Of a DNA stretch of 64,000 nucleotides, positions 35,303 through 47,424 are shown piece after piece. Numbering within the stretch: position 1 is the first letter of the stretch; every line of letters begins with the position of its first letter. This stretch comes from Diplocarpon mali (Eukaryota > Ascomycota > Leotiomycetes > Helotiales > Drepanopezizaceae): the NCBI GenBank assembly GCA_024741835.1, contig JAENRP010000221.1, positions 1 to 64,000 of the forward strand. The letters are read 5' to 3'. The notes below the pieces were generated by a model that was not told the DNA's origin, ran no database searches, and worked only from the letters and a program-made list of their open reading frames with translations. Position numbers and translations under genes: made by a program.

Positions 35303-38300
35303 GCTCGCAGTTGGGGACACGGTCCAACTCAGCAACGGCCTCGTCGGCGTCGTACGCTACATCGGGCATACCGAATTCGCAGGAGGTGAATGGTTGGGAG
35401 TCGAGCTGGAAAGTGATGACGGGAAGAACGATGGCAGTGTCATGGGGCAGCGATATTTCGATTGTACGCAGGGCAGAGGCATGTTCCTTCGACCGGCAGC
35501 GGCTGTGGTAATCCAAAAAGCCTCAGCGGCGAAGCCAAATGGATCTGCTGTCGCGAGGAAATCTGCTCGCCCAAGCAGCGTGGGAGGACCTGCGGTGGGT
35601 AGAAGATTGAGTATCGCCCCGGATACAGCGGTTGGGAAGAGAATGAGCATGAATGCTGCGAGTCCCAGCCCGGTAACGAGATCCCGGCCTTCGAGCATGC
35701 TACGAGTAGGTAACCGGGACCCAGACGACATGGTGGTTTTTGACAAAATATATAGTCACCCACGAAGTCTCCAACTAAACAGCTATCTTCTGCTACATCG
35801 ACGACTTCTACGTCGAGAACCGGAACGCCCTCCAACACACGAAACCCTTCTGTGTCAATTTCCAGACCGAGGCAGAGCATAGGAGGAAACCGGACATCCA
35901 TGGGTCCTCCAGCCAGGCCAGTATCCCAGACAACGAGGCCGTCAAACACAGGTGCCGGTAATAGATCAAGCGTTCAGCCATCCAAAAACACGAGTGGCCG
36001 AGTAATGTCCATGGCACCAAGACCAAAGGTCCAGACAGGAGACAGGGTGAGGTCTTTTGGGAGTCAATTGGGCAGCGCACAGGCTGGCGAGGACAGCGGA
36101 CAAGGTACTGCAGATGACGATGAAGTAGCATCGCCAAACAAGAGCGATGACATGTTATCGCCTAAGACCATGAGCACGGTGTTAGCAAGAACATCTGCCG
36201 CGGACCGATCTAATGCATCGCAAAGTTCGGGCCGGAGCGCTGCATCATCTCCTGTAGGCCAGAGAGGTGCTGGGATGAGCACGGCAGGTAGTCGGGAAAT
36301 AGAAGATTTAAAGACAAAGATCCGGTTACTGGACAAAAAGCGGATGGAAGACCGTGAAAAATTGAAAGGCTTAGAGAAGATTGAGGTCGAAAGAGACAAG
36401 TTCGAGGGTATCATTCAAAAGCTACAAGCGAAATACCAGCCCCAACAGCAGGAAGTCACAGACCTGCGCAAGCAATTGAAAGAAGCCCAGGCAAAGTTCG
36501 AAGAAATTGAGAATATCCAGGCTGAGCATGATGTTGTGGTTGAAATGGCGACACTCGACAGAGAGATGGCCGAGGAGACCGCTGAAGTCTTGAAGACCGA
36601 ACTTGATGCTTTGAAACAGAAGGCGGAAGAGCTTGAGCTTGAGGTCGAGGTTCTCCGAGAGGAAAACGCCGAACTTGGTGGTGAAATGAGCCCTGAGGAG
36701 AAGAGCAGCCAGGGCTGGCTGCAGATGGAGAGGAACAATGAGCGGCTTAGGGAAGCATTGATACGGCTCCGGGACATGACACGACAGACGGAATCTGAGC
36801 TTCGGGACCAGATCAAAAGTCTGGAACAAGATGTTCGCGAACTGGGTTCGGCAAAGGAGCATTACGACGTGGCCAAGGAAAAGCTAGCCCAGTCTGAGGC
36901 ATCCATCGAAGACCTCCGTCAACAACTTGATGATGCCCTTGGGGCCGAAGATATGATCGAGGAACTTACAAACCGCAACATGAGTATGAGTGAAGAAATA
37001 GACGAACTCAAAGCAACCATTGAGGATCTCGAGAGTCTGAAGGAGTTGAACGATGAGCTGGAAATAAACCATGTCGAAACAGAAAAAGAGATGCAAGAGG
37101 ATATTGACTTCAAGGACAGTATTATCGCTGAGCAAGCGCGACGTGCTGGTCAGCAAGAAACGGCCATGGAGGACATGGAATACACTCTGTCACGTTTCAG
37201 AGAGCTTGTAACGAATCTACAAAGCGACCTAGAAGATATGAGAGCATCGCACGCCATGACCGAGACGGAATCCGAGCAATTGAACAACAGGTCACGTGCG
37301 ATGATGGACTTGAATATGAAGCTTCAGGTTTCTGCAGCGAAAACCCAAGTCAAGACTATTGATCTCGAGCTTCGCCGCTTAGACGCGCAGGAAGCATCAG
37401 AGCATCTCGCAATCGTCCAATTGTTTTTACCCGAAGCATTTCACAATGATCGGGATTCCGTTCTTGCTCTGCTTCGCTTCAAGCGTGTCGGCTTCAAGGC
37501 TAATTTGTTGCACGGTTTCGTCAAGGAACGGGTCAATGGCCAATCCCCCACTGGAAACGAGAATGATTTGTTTGCAGGCTGTGATGTTCTCGATAAACTT
37601 TCATGGGTGTCAGCGATGTGTGATCGCTTCGTCAATGCTATCAGCCATTGCTCAACCGAGCAATTCGCGAAGTTCGATGGTGCACTTTATGAACTTGAGC
37701 CTGTCGAAAGAGCTCTTAATGGATGGATTGACGGCTTGAGAAGAGACGAATTTAACGAGAAGAAGTGTGCAAGTGAGCTTCAGCGGACTATCGCACTTAT
37801 GTCGCATCTCTCTGAAGTGCACATCTCAGCTGGTCTAGCAAGTTATGCTGATGAAGTTCATATGCGGACTATGCTCATGCAAAGCCATCTTGAGAACGCG
37901 GCTGCCGCATTCGTGGCTGTCAGATCAATGGTACCGACCTTCATTCCCAACCAAGGCGATGAGGATGAACTTGCCCAGCACTTCTTGCGCAAGGCCGACT
38001 CGGTTATTAGTCACACAAGGAGTGCGAAGGTTGTCGTTAGCAAGGTTGTCAGAGCGCTCGAAGATCTCAAGACCAGGTCATTGTCCTTAATGCCAGATAC
38101 GCTGCAGATTTTCGAGCAGTGCCAAACAGCTACAGAAGAGCTGGCGAGGCTTTCTCGCAATATCGGCGATGATCTTTACATCCTACTCCACGAGGAAGGT
38201 AGAACTGAGCCGTTCACTTACTATGAAGTCCAAAGCACAGTCCACCGCACCACTTCGACCTTGTTCTCGTCAAGCGAATCTGATCTGTTCTCTACGTACT

Positions 38301-39343
38301 CGAATAAGTTGCGGACGTTGACGACCTCCTTGATGGACTTGGCTGCTTTGGCATCCGACTTGGAGATGACTCAAGAGTTTGAGCGAGCGGCCGCTCCGTG
38401 GGTCCTCCGATCCCAGGAATTGAAGTCTTTCAAGACTGTACATGTTGATGCAGAAGAAGAGATCCGCCGTCTGAAGGACGACAATCATGAGCGCGCCAGA
38501 CTCATCGCAATTAAGGACCAAACGCTTGAAGAAACATCAGTCAAGATTGAACTGCTCGAGAGTCGCATGAGGGATGCCGCCAAGAAGAACGAGAAGATTA
38601 ACGAGCTTGAAAAGCGGATTTCAGACGCGAAAAAGCGAGAGACCGAGTTGGTAGAATCCATCGAGTCTCAGACCAAGGAACTCACCACAATTGAAGCGGA
38701 CAGAGACAACTGGAAGAAGGTTGCAGAAGATACAAAAGCTCTTGGTATCGTAGCGCCCGGGACCAAGGCAGGTCAGGAGCAAGCTGTTGCTACCGCTCGC
38801 GAAATGGAAGCGCTCAAGACCGAAATTACCAGTCTCCAGGCCGCTGTCCGCTACTTTCGGGAAGATAACAGACGGGCTCGCCTCACAAATTCTCATACAC
38901 TCGACTGGCTCGATGCTCCATTGATCAAGCCCGTCACGAAAGATGAGGAGCGTAAAGCTCTTGTTTTGGCGGAAGGACAGGACGTCCTTAATGAACTACT
39001 CAGTCTCGCCAGTACTGCGAAGGTGTTTGACCTCACAACCATGCCTAAGAACAGACTGGCATGGCGACCAGCAAAGACTTCGCCACAATACCATGTTGCG
39101 AGGCAGAAGGAGAACTACGAGGCTTGGAGCAGCTGGAAAGACGGAGTGGTAAAGAAAGCTCGTGTACTAGAAGAGCGGGATATCAGCAGAGGAATAGGGA
39201 GAAAGCCCCGAGGTGCTGTAGCAGCTCGAGTTCAACTGAATTTGCCGAGCTTAGAAGGCAAGGGCGTGAGAGCCGGAGGAGAAGTAGAGATTATTGACCC
39301 GGATGAGTTTGAAGGGTTCAGGAGCAGTCTTGGATTCGTTTGA
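35295..39343 (+). CDS. nudM: Dynactin large subunit p150Glued
   Basis: Links cytoplasmic dynein to microtubules and cargo; Neurospora ro-3 and Aspergillus nudM are the fungal orthologues and are needed for nuclear positioning. Two exons: 35295-35705 and 35756-39343, together 3999 nt (1332 residues), the usual fungal length. A CAP-Gly domain occupies about residues 20-70 with the tubulin-tail-binding GKNDGSV motif and the strand GHTEFAGGEWLGVELE. A basic Ser/Pro/Arg-rich linker follows, which in animals adds microtubule affinity. Long coiled coils (about 270-550) precede the dynactin family domain (NDRDSVLALLRFKRVGFKAN), and a second coiled coil lies near 1000-1150. The intron (50 nt) falls in the Ser-rich linker. 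No truncation or frameshift seen. Confidence 0.95.
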
Positions 39344-39688
39344 GCAGACATTATACCCAGGGCAACTTGTGTTAGCTTGACGTTCCTCTAACTACTCACA
39401 ACCACATTTAGCAATTTAAACCTTGTACTATGTTGTTTTGTCTCTAAATTCTCTACGATAATACTTTTGTGACAAGGGCTACTCTACATACCGATGGAGG
39501 ACAGACGTTGGACGCGGATGTACAGCTGAGTCAGCACGGCTAATCTCGACTCCAGCACTCGGACGAGGCTCAGCGCTTGAAACAGCAGTGTGCCTGTAAA
39601 CTCGTTGCAGAAATGACTTACTGAAGAACCGTAATGATGATGCCAGAAACGCTCTTTGCAATTAAATCATTTGTATAAAGCATTAAGC
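39344..39688. other. Short intergenic between dynactin and acid phosphatase
   Basis: 345 bases holding the dynactin 3' UTR and the phosphatase promoter. No gene seen. Confidence 0.6.
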
Positions 39689-41099
39689 ATGCGCTTCTGG
39701 TTTTTTCTCCTCACTGCAGCCGCCACAGCATCAACGTACGTGCCAGGTAAGGTCTTCGACCGCTTCCTCACAATCTGGCTTGGGAACCAAGTACCTCATC
39801 CCCGCCCCAACCCGATTTCTCTCCTAAAATAACTAAATCAGGACTTCACAAACGCATCGCATGACTCGTCTATGCTTGAACTAACCAGAGAGGGCATCCT
39901 CCTTACCTCATACTACAGCCTTACCCACTCGTCGCAACCGAACTACATTGCATCTATTGGCGGTGATTACTTCGGCCTCGATCATGATGGATTTGTGCGC
40001 ATCCCCCAGAATGTCTCGAATCTGGTCGATCTGCTGGAGGGGAAGGAGATCGCGTGGAAGGGATATTTCGAAGGCGTGCCCGGCCCGGGTTATGTAGGGG
40101 AAGGGAGCACAGCGGTCAATGGGGGATGGGACTACGTGAGGAAACATAAGTAAGCCATCTTACAGATCTCAATTAGGATGAGGATGTATCAGGATGACAA
40201 GAGTCGGCGATGTGGCAAGGAAGTCTGCTAACGCAAACAGCCCCTTCATATCATTCGACAACATCAGCAATAATGGCACCCGTCTTGCCCAGCTCCAAAG
40301 CTTCACGGACTTCGCCTCAGACGTCGAAGCCAACGCGATTCCCCAATACGCACACCTTTCTCCGGACATGCTCAACGGCGGGCACAACACCAGTCTCGAA
40401 TTCGCCACGGCGTGGGTGCGGTCTTTTCTGGCTCCTCTCCTCGCCAACGAGCAGTTCATGGAGAAAACACTGATTCTGCTCACGTACGATGAGTCTGAGA
40501 CTTATGAACTTCCCAACCGCATCGTTTCGCTGCTTCTTGGTGGTGCCGTCTCAAAGGAGCTGAAGGGCACTAAGGACGACACGGTGTATTCGCATTACTC
40601 TATCCTCTCCACGCTGCAGAATAACTGGGGTCTTCCAAATCTAGGCCGGTACGATGTCGGCGCCAACGTATTTTCTCTCATCGCTTCTCACACTGGGTAT
40701 ATCAACCATGCCCCCGCAAATCTAGCTACGATCAACAATTCGTTGTCCTACGCTGGATTTTTGAATAGTGATCCGAAACTATATAAACCAATTCCACCTC
40801 CGAATCTGAAGCTGGTGGGTGCTGGTGGGCTGGGGCCGGATAGGATGGTTGATTTGCAGTGGGTGCAGCAAGGTGGAGAGTTGACTCCGTATGATGGAAG
40901 TGGGATCCTGTACGATGGGGGCAATGGGACTGTTGCGATTAACGAGCCTGTGTATCGATCGCAGGGCCCCGCGTCTAATTATACCAAACCGGCAATGGCT
41001 AGTAATCAAAAGATTAGCGGTGCCAGGAGGCTCGATAGGAGTTGTATCAGCGGATCAATTGGACTTGGCGTGCTCGTGGCGTTTTCTGCCCTGTTATAA
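39689..41099 (+). CDS. Secreted, probably GPI-anchored acid phosphatase (phosphoesterase family)
   Basis: Member of the phosphoesterase family (Pfam PF04185) that includes Aspergillus acid phosphatases such as PhoA; these release phosphate from esters at the cell surface. Three exons: 39689-39790, 39842-40149 and 40241-41099, summing to 1269 nt (422 residues). A signal peptide covers about residues 1-15. Conserved blocks are VFDRFLTIWLGNQDF, SQPNYIASIGGDYFGLD, PFISFDNI, HLSPDMLNGGHNTSLEFA, LLTYDESETYELPNRIV and the HYSILSTLQNNWGLPNLGRYD block near the C-terminal side of the domain. The C-terminus ends in a hydrophobic tail suitable for a GPI signal. Several N-glycosylation sites are present. 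Phosphate-dependent control is likely for the family but I did not see a clear Pho4-type site directly upstream. Confidence 0.9.
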
Positions 41100-41689
41100 T
41101 AGTGCCGGGCTGGATTTTGTGCGGTCTTGTAGGCTGAGGGAGTTGTAAAATTAACTTATTGTTATGTTACTGTGATTCCATGCGTCAAAAGTCTTCCAGC
41201 GAGAAAGCTCTGGTAACAGTGCTTGTTTTCGCGTAACTGTCAATTCGAGGAGATTTCGGTTACCGGGAAATGAATTTGTTGCTAAGCGAGCTCATCGCAA
41301 AACAAAAACGGAAAATATACCAAAACACTGTTCAAAATTCAAGACACCATAGGAGGTGTTACGCTTAGTAAAAGGTTTGAAGACCATTTTCGACTCCTGC
41401 TCAGTAGAGAGTACAGCGGGGGGCAGCCTAGTCACGGAGCTGGTCTCTATATGGTGCATCGCTTCTGATTACCGTGCTAAGCTTATATATTGTGGAAGTT
41501 GCAATTTGATCATGTAATAGTGCTTTAGAGAGCCCTGCGGTATATGCGGATTCGTGGCTGGCCCGGTATTTTCCTTGATCGTATGAAGTTGAGCACCGAG
41601 ACCGAGTCATACCGGAAGCCTGCGTCACGGTATCAAGTTCTATTCATTTCAATCGCAACTCGTGGCATTGGTATCAGGGATCTCTATCT

Positions 41690-41880
41690 CATCATCTGAG
41701 ACCAACGCGTTTCATTTGGGGAGGATTAGGGGGGTTTGCTTTCCGAATCCATCGTTTCGAGATCCTTGTTGAAGTCATCGCGTATCGTTTGGGGGAATCT
41801 CAATCTCCGAATTCAACGCGTACTGACCTAGAAATCTCTTTGTATGATATCAGCGCGTGTCATTTGACTAGTTTGTTCTT
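41690..41880. repeat. Degenerate tandem repeat, period about 73-74 bp
   Basis: A core like CGCGTNTCRTTTGGGG occurs at about 41706, 41779 and 41853, spaced 73 and 74 bases, each preceded by a similar ATCTCT..AT-type stretch. Similarity is partial, so this is an old or fast-diverging repeat. Confidence 0.45.
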
Positions 41881-42201
41881 TGCGTGCGATAAATGAGCTC
41901 TATGGTAACTGGTCTTGATCCAGGTCTACGTCAGCATCCTGCTACGCCTGGAACATCTTACTATTCATTCGCAGCCTCTTGTCCTTTAACCTCTCCATAT
42001 TTATCTTCATCTTCCGAACCTCCTTCTCCATCCAGCGGCCATCCCTGATTTTTTACCTCTGGTCCTCACCGCCGCCGCCATGCCTTTACTCGGTCCTCTC
42101 GCAGCCAGGATCTCTTCTTTGCTCGGTGACGCACTGCCCGTTTCCCACTCATCGATCTTGCACAGCAGCTTTTTTGCGCCGGATTTGGTCTTGATATTGT
42201 C

Positions 42202-42603
42202 TCAGATCATCTCAGTCGAGCTATCCGGCATCTCGAAGATACGGCGGCGGAGAAGAGTGCCTTCGGACCGGAAGGGGTTTTCGGCTGCGAGAGCTGCGCG
42301 AGCTTGGCTGATTCTGGCAACGATCCAGGCGCGGAATGCGTCGGGTGTGTAGGGATAGGCATGGAAAAAATTCTGTGAGTTTGTGAAACCAGGTTCAAGC
42401 TCTCTGACCTGTGCACAGTGTGAATGGATTCCGCTCACTTGTGCTGAGTCCATGGCAGCGGTGATTATGACTAGACTAGAAGAAACAACGGGCAGAGCTG
42501 AGATTATTGATGCTGGCGCGACGGAAGAGAGTCTGGGCAGATTAGGCTGCAAAACGAAGTTCATTCTTATGATTCTGCCATACTGGCCATATTGAAGGTC
42601 CAT
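42202..42603 (-). CDS. Hypothetical small protein, possibly two exons
   Basis: Minus-strand frame open for 133 codons. A better model removes a 66-base GT..AG intron (42438-42373), joining 42603-42439 and 42372-42202 in frame to give 111 residues. The C-terminal half (YPYTPDAFRAWIVARISQAR and LLRRRIFEMPD) looks like genuine protein sequence: charged, helical and with few rare codons. I do not recognise the family. There is no clear signal peptide. It may be a real small gene or the remaining part of a longer one. Confidence 0.35.
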   Translation of the reverse strand: MDLQYGQYGRIIRMNFVLQPNLPRLSSVAPASIISALPVVSSSLVIITAAMDSAQVSGIHSHCAQVRELEPGFTNSQNFFHAYPYTPDAFRAWIVARISQARAALAAENPFRSEGTLLRRRIFEMPDSSTEMI

Positions 42604-45403
42604 CGTGGTGGTGGTTGAGACGTGGAGTTGTGCTGTTGCTGTTTTGTTGTGTCGAGGTTGTAGCTACAGAGAAATTTTGCTCCGGTCGATATTGGTAGCA
42701 GATTATATATGGGCCAGTCGCGTAGAGTAAGTGAAGTCTCTCTACTTTTTCCGAGTGTTTCATTGAACTTGGTTTGGGCTCACTCTGTTGGCTCTGTCGC
42801 TTAAGGCAACGGAATAACCGAAAAGAAAGTTTTCTGCGGTTGATGAAGGGAATGTACATAGATAAGCGAGGAAAGCAAACTAATTGGCCCCATTTGAGTT
42901 ATTCTAAATGCATTTTTAAATTCGAATCAACCATGCGAATAGTGGGTGTCAAGTAGAATGATGTCTTGAGCTGCATCTCTGTTCTGCTATCTCGCTTAGG
43001 TGGGAGGTATAAATCAGCTTCCTAGTAATCCCTTATGCCAAACTGTGCAATTAACACCTCACTTACATTACATCTTGTTGGTACGCAGATTCCTGTATGG
43101 CAATGGTCCCCTTCATTCCTAGGATCATCCTATAATGATATATCATATGCGATCGGAGGAGTTTCGGAGAGACTTCGGAGGGCCGCATAGCCCGAGGACC
43201 TCGGTGGTATGTTCGTACTAGGCTAGGAGGAATATAGGAGGGAGGCGATTCAGAGTTATAAAGGTACCATCTCGGCCCTGTATAGAAGGGAGAAACACAC
43301 TTTACAGACTTTACAATACACGCACTTTTGACCAAGTACTCGACTTCATTCACGTGAATATCGTTACCGGTACGGAACCTACGCAACTTGCTTCTATATA
43401 AGCAATATTGAATCTTCCCAGGTAATCCATACATAATTCATGCTCATTAGTGCTGTCCAAGAACTCTGTTCACGAAACGAGACATCGAAGAAGCCTGTAA
43501 CCATCGCTCAACGTGCTATGAAGTTCAATTCCAAACTCGTGCCTTCATACTTTAACTACAGATTAAAACCAAACCAGTCTTGCTTATATGTTTTCATACT
43601 CTCTATTCTGGAGGCTGAAGCCTTCTCCTAGGCCTGTCCTAAAATACATGTGATATGGTATCCTGCGCTTTTTCACAAATCCTCCGGCTTTTTTTCAATG
43701 CTATTTTGCTCATTTTGTCACAGAAATATGCGATGGAAAATGAGCCCCGTTTCTAAATTAAACGTATTCACTAAGTGGCCGAAAAACACTCACTTTGCAA
43801 CTGTGGAATGTTTCTGTTACCTTGAAGCCCATGCTTTATTCTTCCTCAGACATGGAAAAACTGGACTTTTTAGCCGTTAGATGTAGATTTAAAGACTTCA
43901 ATTTAGGTCAATCAGCTCCATAGTTAATTCTTGTAGCGATATTTTGGAAGAAACCAACATGCGGAAAGGGTAGCAACCTGTTGATACTGTGCAACTTATT
44001 CAATTAGCTTCTAATCTCTGATTGAGTTTCTGACAGCTTGTTTGATATCATGTGTCGTGATGTGTACTCTGAGGATAAATGCGTCTCCTGACCGATTGTT
44101 TCGATGAGCCGAAATTTAAATGATCTGATGTTGTGAATAGTTGTGGATTTTATTGCTATCGAAGGCAATGGCAACGGGCTGTCAGATGAATACTCTAAAA
44201 GATTGTAGATTACATAGATATAAATTATCTAAGGGGAAGTTTCAAACACCTGAGGTCTAATAGTAAAAGGATACAATTCTCTGCCAAAGAGCGATTATTA
44301 ACATACAAATCTCAAATATAGGCTCTCATATTCCGAGAAAAAATAATACACAAGAATCTAATTGCCTGGAGGATAATATAGAACATTATAAAGCTTAAAA
44401 TCTTGTCACTGCGTTGCAGCTTTTCTGGCAGATCCATCTTTACTTGTCCTGGGAACTTGGATGGCGTTGCTGATACAAGAAGATTTTATACAAAATCGTC
44501 TGTTGATGAAGTATGAAAATTGGATTTGAAGAAAGATATTTTGAATAAACCAGCAGGTCCAAGCTTATCTAGATTCTATGGTTTAATAAGCTGATTGTGC
44601 TCTCCGGCCTCGCCTACAGTCGACACTGGGATTGCATCCACTTCAAGTTAATTAGCCTCTCTGAGTCTCCAATAACTTCTACACCAGCCACGATCTCAAC
44701 CACGGCAAAGCTAGTGAGTCACCTACTTTCAACACGCGAGCTGCTTCGTGATCTCACAAGTATTTGAAGGCCACTATTTCAAACTTCTGGTCGCCCATCT
44801 TTCTCTCGCAACAATACCCACAAATCGCCTCACCTCAAATTTGACGCGGACTTCGTGTAAAACATCATAGAGAACTGAAATACTTAGCTGATGACTCACG
44901 TTCGTCCAAATAAGATAAATCCAGGCATGACACCTGATTATCTTTCCAATCTGCGACGAACAAGTATGGCTGGTTTAGGCTTAGCGCTGGGACTAGCTTC
45001 TTTTTACCGAGAAAGATTATGTTAACTAGAATTGAGAAAAAACTAATCCGCAACAACATCAACTCTACTCACTTTGCGTCTGGTCTCAAATAAGCAGGCA
45101 GGATGGTTGAATCAAATGAAGCAACTTCGAATGCGCCAATTTTTCTAGCAGTGGCCTGCGAGTAAGCCAAAATATCCGCGCTCTCGAGTCTCCATGCCGC
45201 AGATCGTTCCAAAGGGAAAGTTAATAAGACTCTCTACCACCATAGGATCATCGAGAAACCATAGATGATAAAGCTAAATTCTCAGATGGCATGCTAGTGT
45301 CCTCAAAGAGTCTCCTACAAAACTAAGTAAAGCCTCTTTTCCAAAGCCACAATGTCGCGAAAAGCTTCAAGAAAGGTGTTATTGAATGGTCACCAAACTT
45401 TGA

Positions 45404-46018
45404 CGCCCAGCTTCAGCGAAGTATCATCTCTGCGCCAGAAAAAATCGTCAAATCTTCCGAGTTACCCGCGAGTCTTTCACGTCATTTAAACTATTTTCCC
45501 ATTTACCACTCGAACCCCGACTCGTCATCTGGGAGTTGGCATTGCCTCGAAGTCGCGGAAAAGTCCGCGTAGTAGGGGACGGTATGAGACGAGTAGCTTT
45601 ATTCGAAGAAAGAAAAATAGAGCTCGTAATTCCGATCGCCCTAGAACACACCGGCTGGGAGGCTCGCACTTTTGCGTTGAAGCAGTTGCAGCCATTACCT
45701 GGATGAGGACTCGAAGATCCAATCTACTTCAAATACGACGAGGATACGATACTTTGGTATTCGAGACAGCCCAAGTTTTTGTAAAATTCTGCGTTGTCAC
45801 AGCGAATTTCCATTTCCCGTCATGGAAGCCAGCAGAAAAGTGGCAAGCTAAAATAAGATTACTGCAAATTCAAGGAGATAGATCATGTTGCAATAAAAGA
45901 GCTTGCGAGCTTGAGAAGTATGATCTTCTTGGAAGGCGTTGTCTTACAGGAGGCCGTCGAATGCTCGCTAGGGGGTTATCCCTCTGTTCCACCGTCCGAT
46001 CAAGATGTCGTTGAGTAG
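45404..46018 (+). pseudogene. 2EXR-family pseudogene (fungal F-box-like domain of unknown role)
   Basis: One plus-strand frame reads as a diverged 2EXR-domain protein, a family widespread and expanded in filamentous ascomycetes with no firm function. The hallmark start FKLFSHLPLEPRLVIWELAL begins at 45482. VRVVGDG follows, then the usual helix EHTGWEARTFALKQ and the block DPIYFKYDEDTILW. Further on comes IKELASLRSMIFLEGV, resembling the C-terminal part of the family. The frame is interrupted by TGA at 45704-45706, TAA at 45782-45784 and TAA at 45854-45856, and ends at TAG 46016-46018. No in-frame ATG precedes the domain. No GT..AG intron removes the first stop, so I call it a broken copy. Confidence 0.7.
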
Positions 46019-46677
46019 AGTATTGTTTTAAGATTAGAGAAGCATTGACAAGGGCCAAAAGAAAAGTTACCAATCCTCAGTTCTCTGACCTTCGAAGTAG
46101 ATAATTAGCAAGGGTACGAAAGTGACTGTTTCATATTCGAAGAAGCATTGAAAACTGACATTGCTGCAGGGTGGTAATCAGCATTCTGAAACTCGTTACT
46201 ATAATTAGTTTCGCTTGCTAAAAAGAGTTTTTGGCTGTTTGGACTTACTAGACAGTACCTGACACGGTTCAATTCTAGATATTTGCGTTTTTTCTTTTTC
46301 GTAAGCTTACGTCGTACAGGCAAAAGTGGACCGATAAAATGCCAGATTACTCTAGTAACGAGCGGGAGCAGAGAGAAAACAAGGAGAGACTTGACTCGGC
46401 GAGGAGCAAAGAATCTGAGTTTGAACGGTTTCACTCAGTCCCCCAACACACAACAAGCTTTTTGGAATAAACTGCTCACCCTAAGTTATTCTACTACGAC
46501 TCTAGTGAAACTTCTGGTGAAAGATGTTTTAACACTAATGCTGAATCAAAAGTCATCTTGTCGCGTTACTTGCAGCGACCTCATCTTGAGAATTTTCGAT
46601 GTAACTTCCTGCTGACAGTTGTGATAGCACGTAGTATGTCTCCTTCCACCAATGGCCAAGCAATTATCAAATAAAAA

Positions 46678-47424
46678 ATGTCTTCAGATCCCAAGATAAC
46701 CCTAAAAGCACAACTTTTTCAAACCTGCATCATCTGGCTTTACTCGCGGTACAGCCTAATTGGGGTCTCCACCAGCCCATATCCCCGAGTATGGCCAGCA
46801 CCAGTGATACCCTCTCCTCCACCTTCCAGGAATATCGCGCCGTTGGAAAAATTCGAGATCCTCGACGGAAGCTGGGATGGTTGGTTTGCGCACTTCAGTT
46901 TCGAGCACAATACTCTGCGGGTGGAGGATGTGACTAAGTTCTTTCACTTGCAAGACTCTACTAGTAAAGGCGATTCGCCTGTTTCGAGGTCGTTGCACGC
47001 GTGGGAAGGAAAGCTTCGCCAACTGGAAGTCGGTTGTGGGAAAGCGTATATATTGAATATCGTTGCGCACAATTGCTATCGTAATTATGCTATTTGGACT
47101 AAGATGGACGTGACTGGGAGGCAAAGGTGTGCGGCAATGAGAAAGGTCTATCAGGGAACGGGTGGTTGCCTGTTATCACTTTACTCAACCAGGAGCCTCT
47201 TAACTTTTGCTGGGATCGTCTTGATGGTTGAAAGCAGGAACTGGGTTTTAGCGGATGCAAAGGCAGATGTATGCGCTTTGATGCGGGAAATATGGCTCTT
47301 ATTCCTGTACCTACAGTCGTTTCCCAGATTTCTGCTTATTCTGGCAGATGGTTCGGAAGTCACATACCCATGTAAACATTGTAGAAGGTCATGTGGAGGG
47401 TTGAGATTGGTTTTACTATGGTAA
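46678..47424 (+). CDS. Hypothetical orphan ORF, 248 codons
   Basis: A single uninterrupted frame of 248 codons inside AT-rich DNA where random frames close quickly, which is the main argument for it. The N-terminal 170 residues look soluble and fairly balanced. The last 80 are rich in Leu, Cys and Arg and look less like real protein, so the true gene may end earlier through an intron. No domain recognised, no obvious signal peptide. Could also be a relic of a lost gene. Confidence 0.3.
   Translation: MSSDPKITLKAQLFQTCIIWLYSRYSLIGVSTSPYPRVWPAPVIPSPPPSRNIAPLEKFEILDGSWDGWFAHFSFEHNTLRVEDVTKFFHLQDSTSKGDSPVSRSLHAWEGKLRQLEVGCGKAYILNIVAHNCYRNYAIWTKMDVTGRQRCAAMRKVYQGTGGCLLSLYSTRSLLTFAGIVLMVESRNWVLADAKADVCALMREIWLLFLYLQSFPRFLLILADGSEVTYPCKHCRRSCGGLRLVLLW

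Noticed and set aside
44560..45060. Minus-strand fragments (for example FAVVEIVAGVEVIGDSE) that vaguely resemble a YjgF/Rid-type protein
   Set aside because: Fragments are short, in different frames and the match is impressionistic; not enough to name a pseudogene. An HMM search of the three frames would decide.
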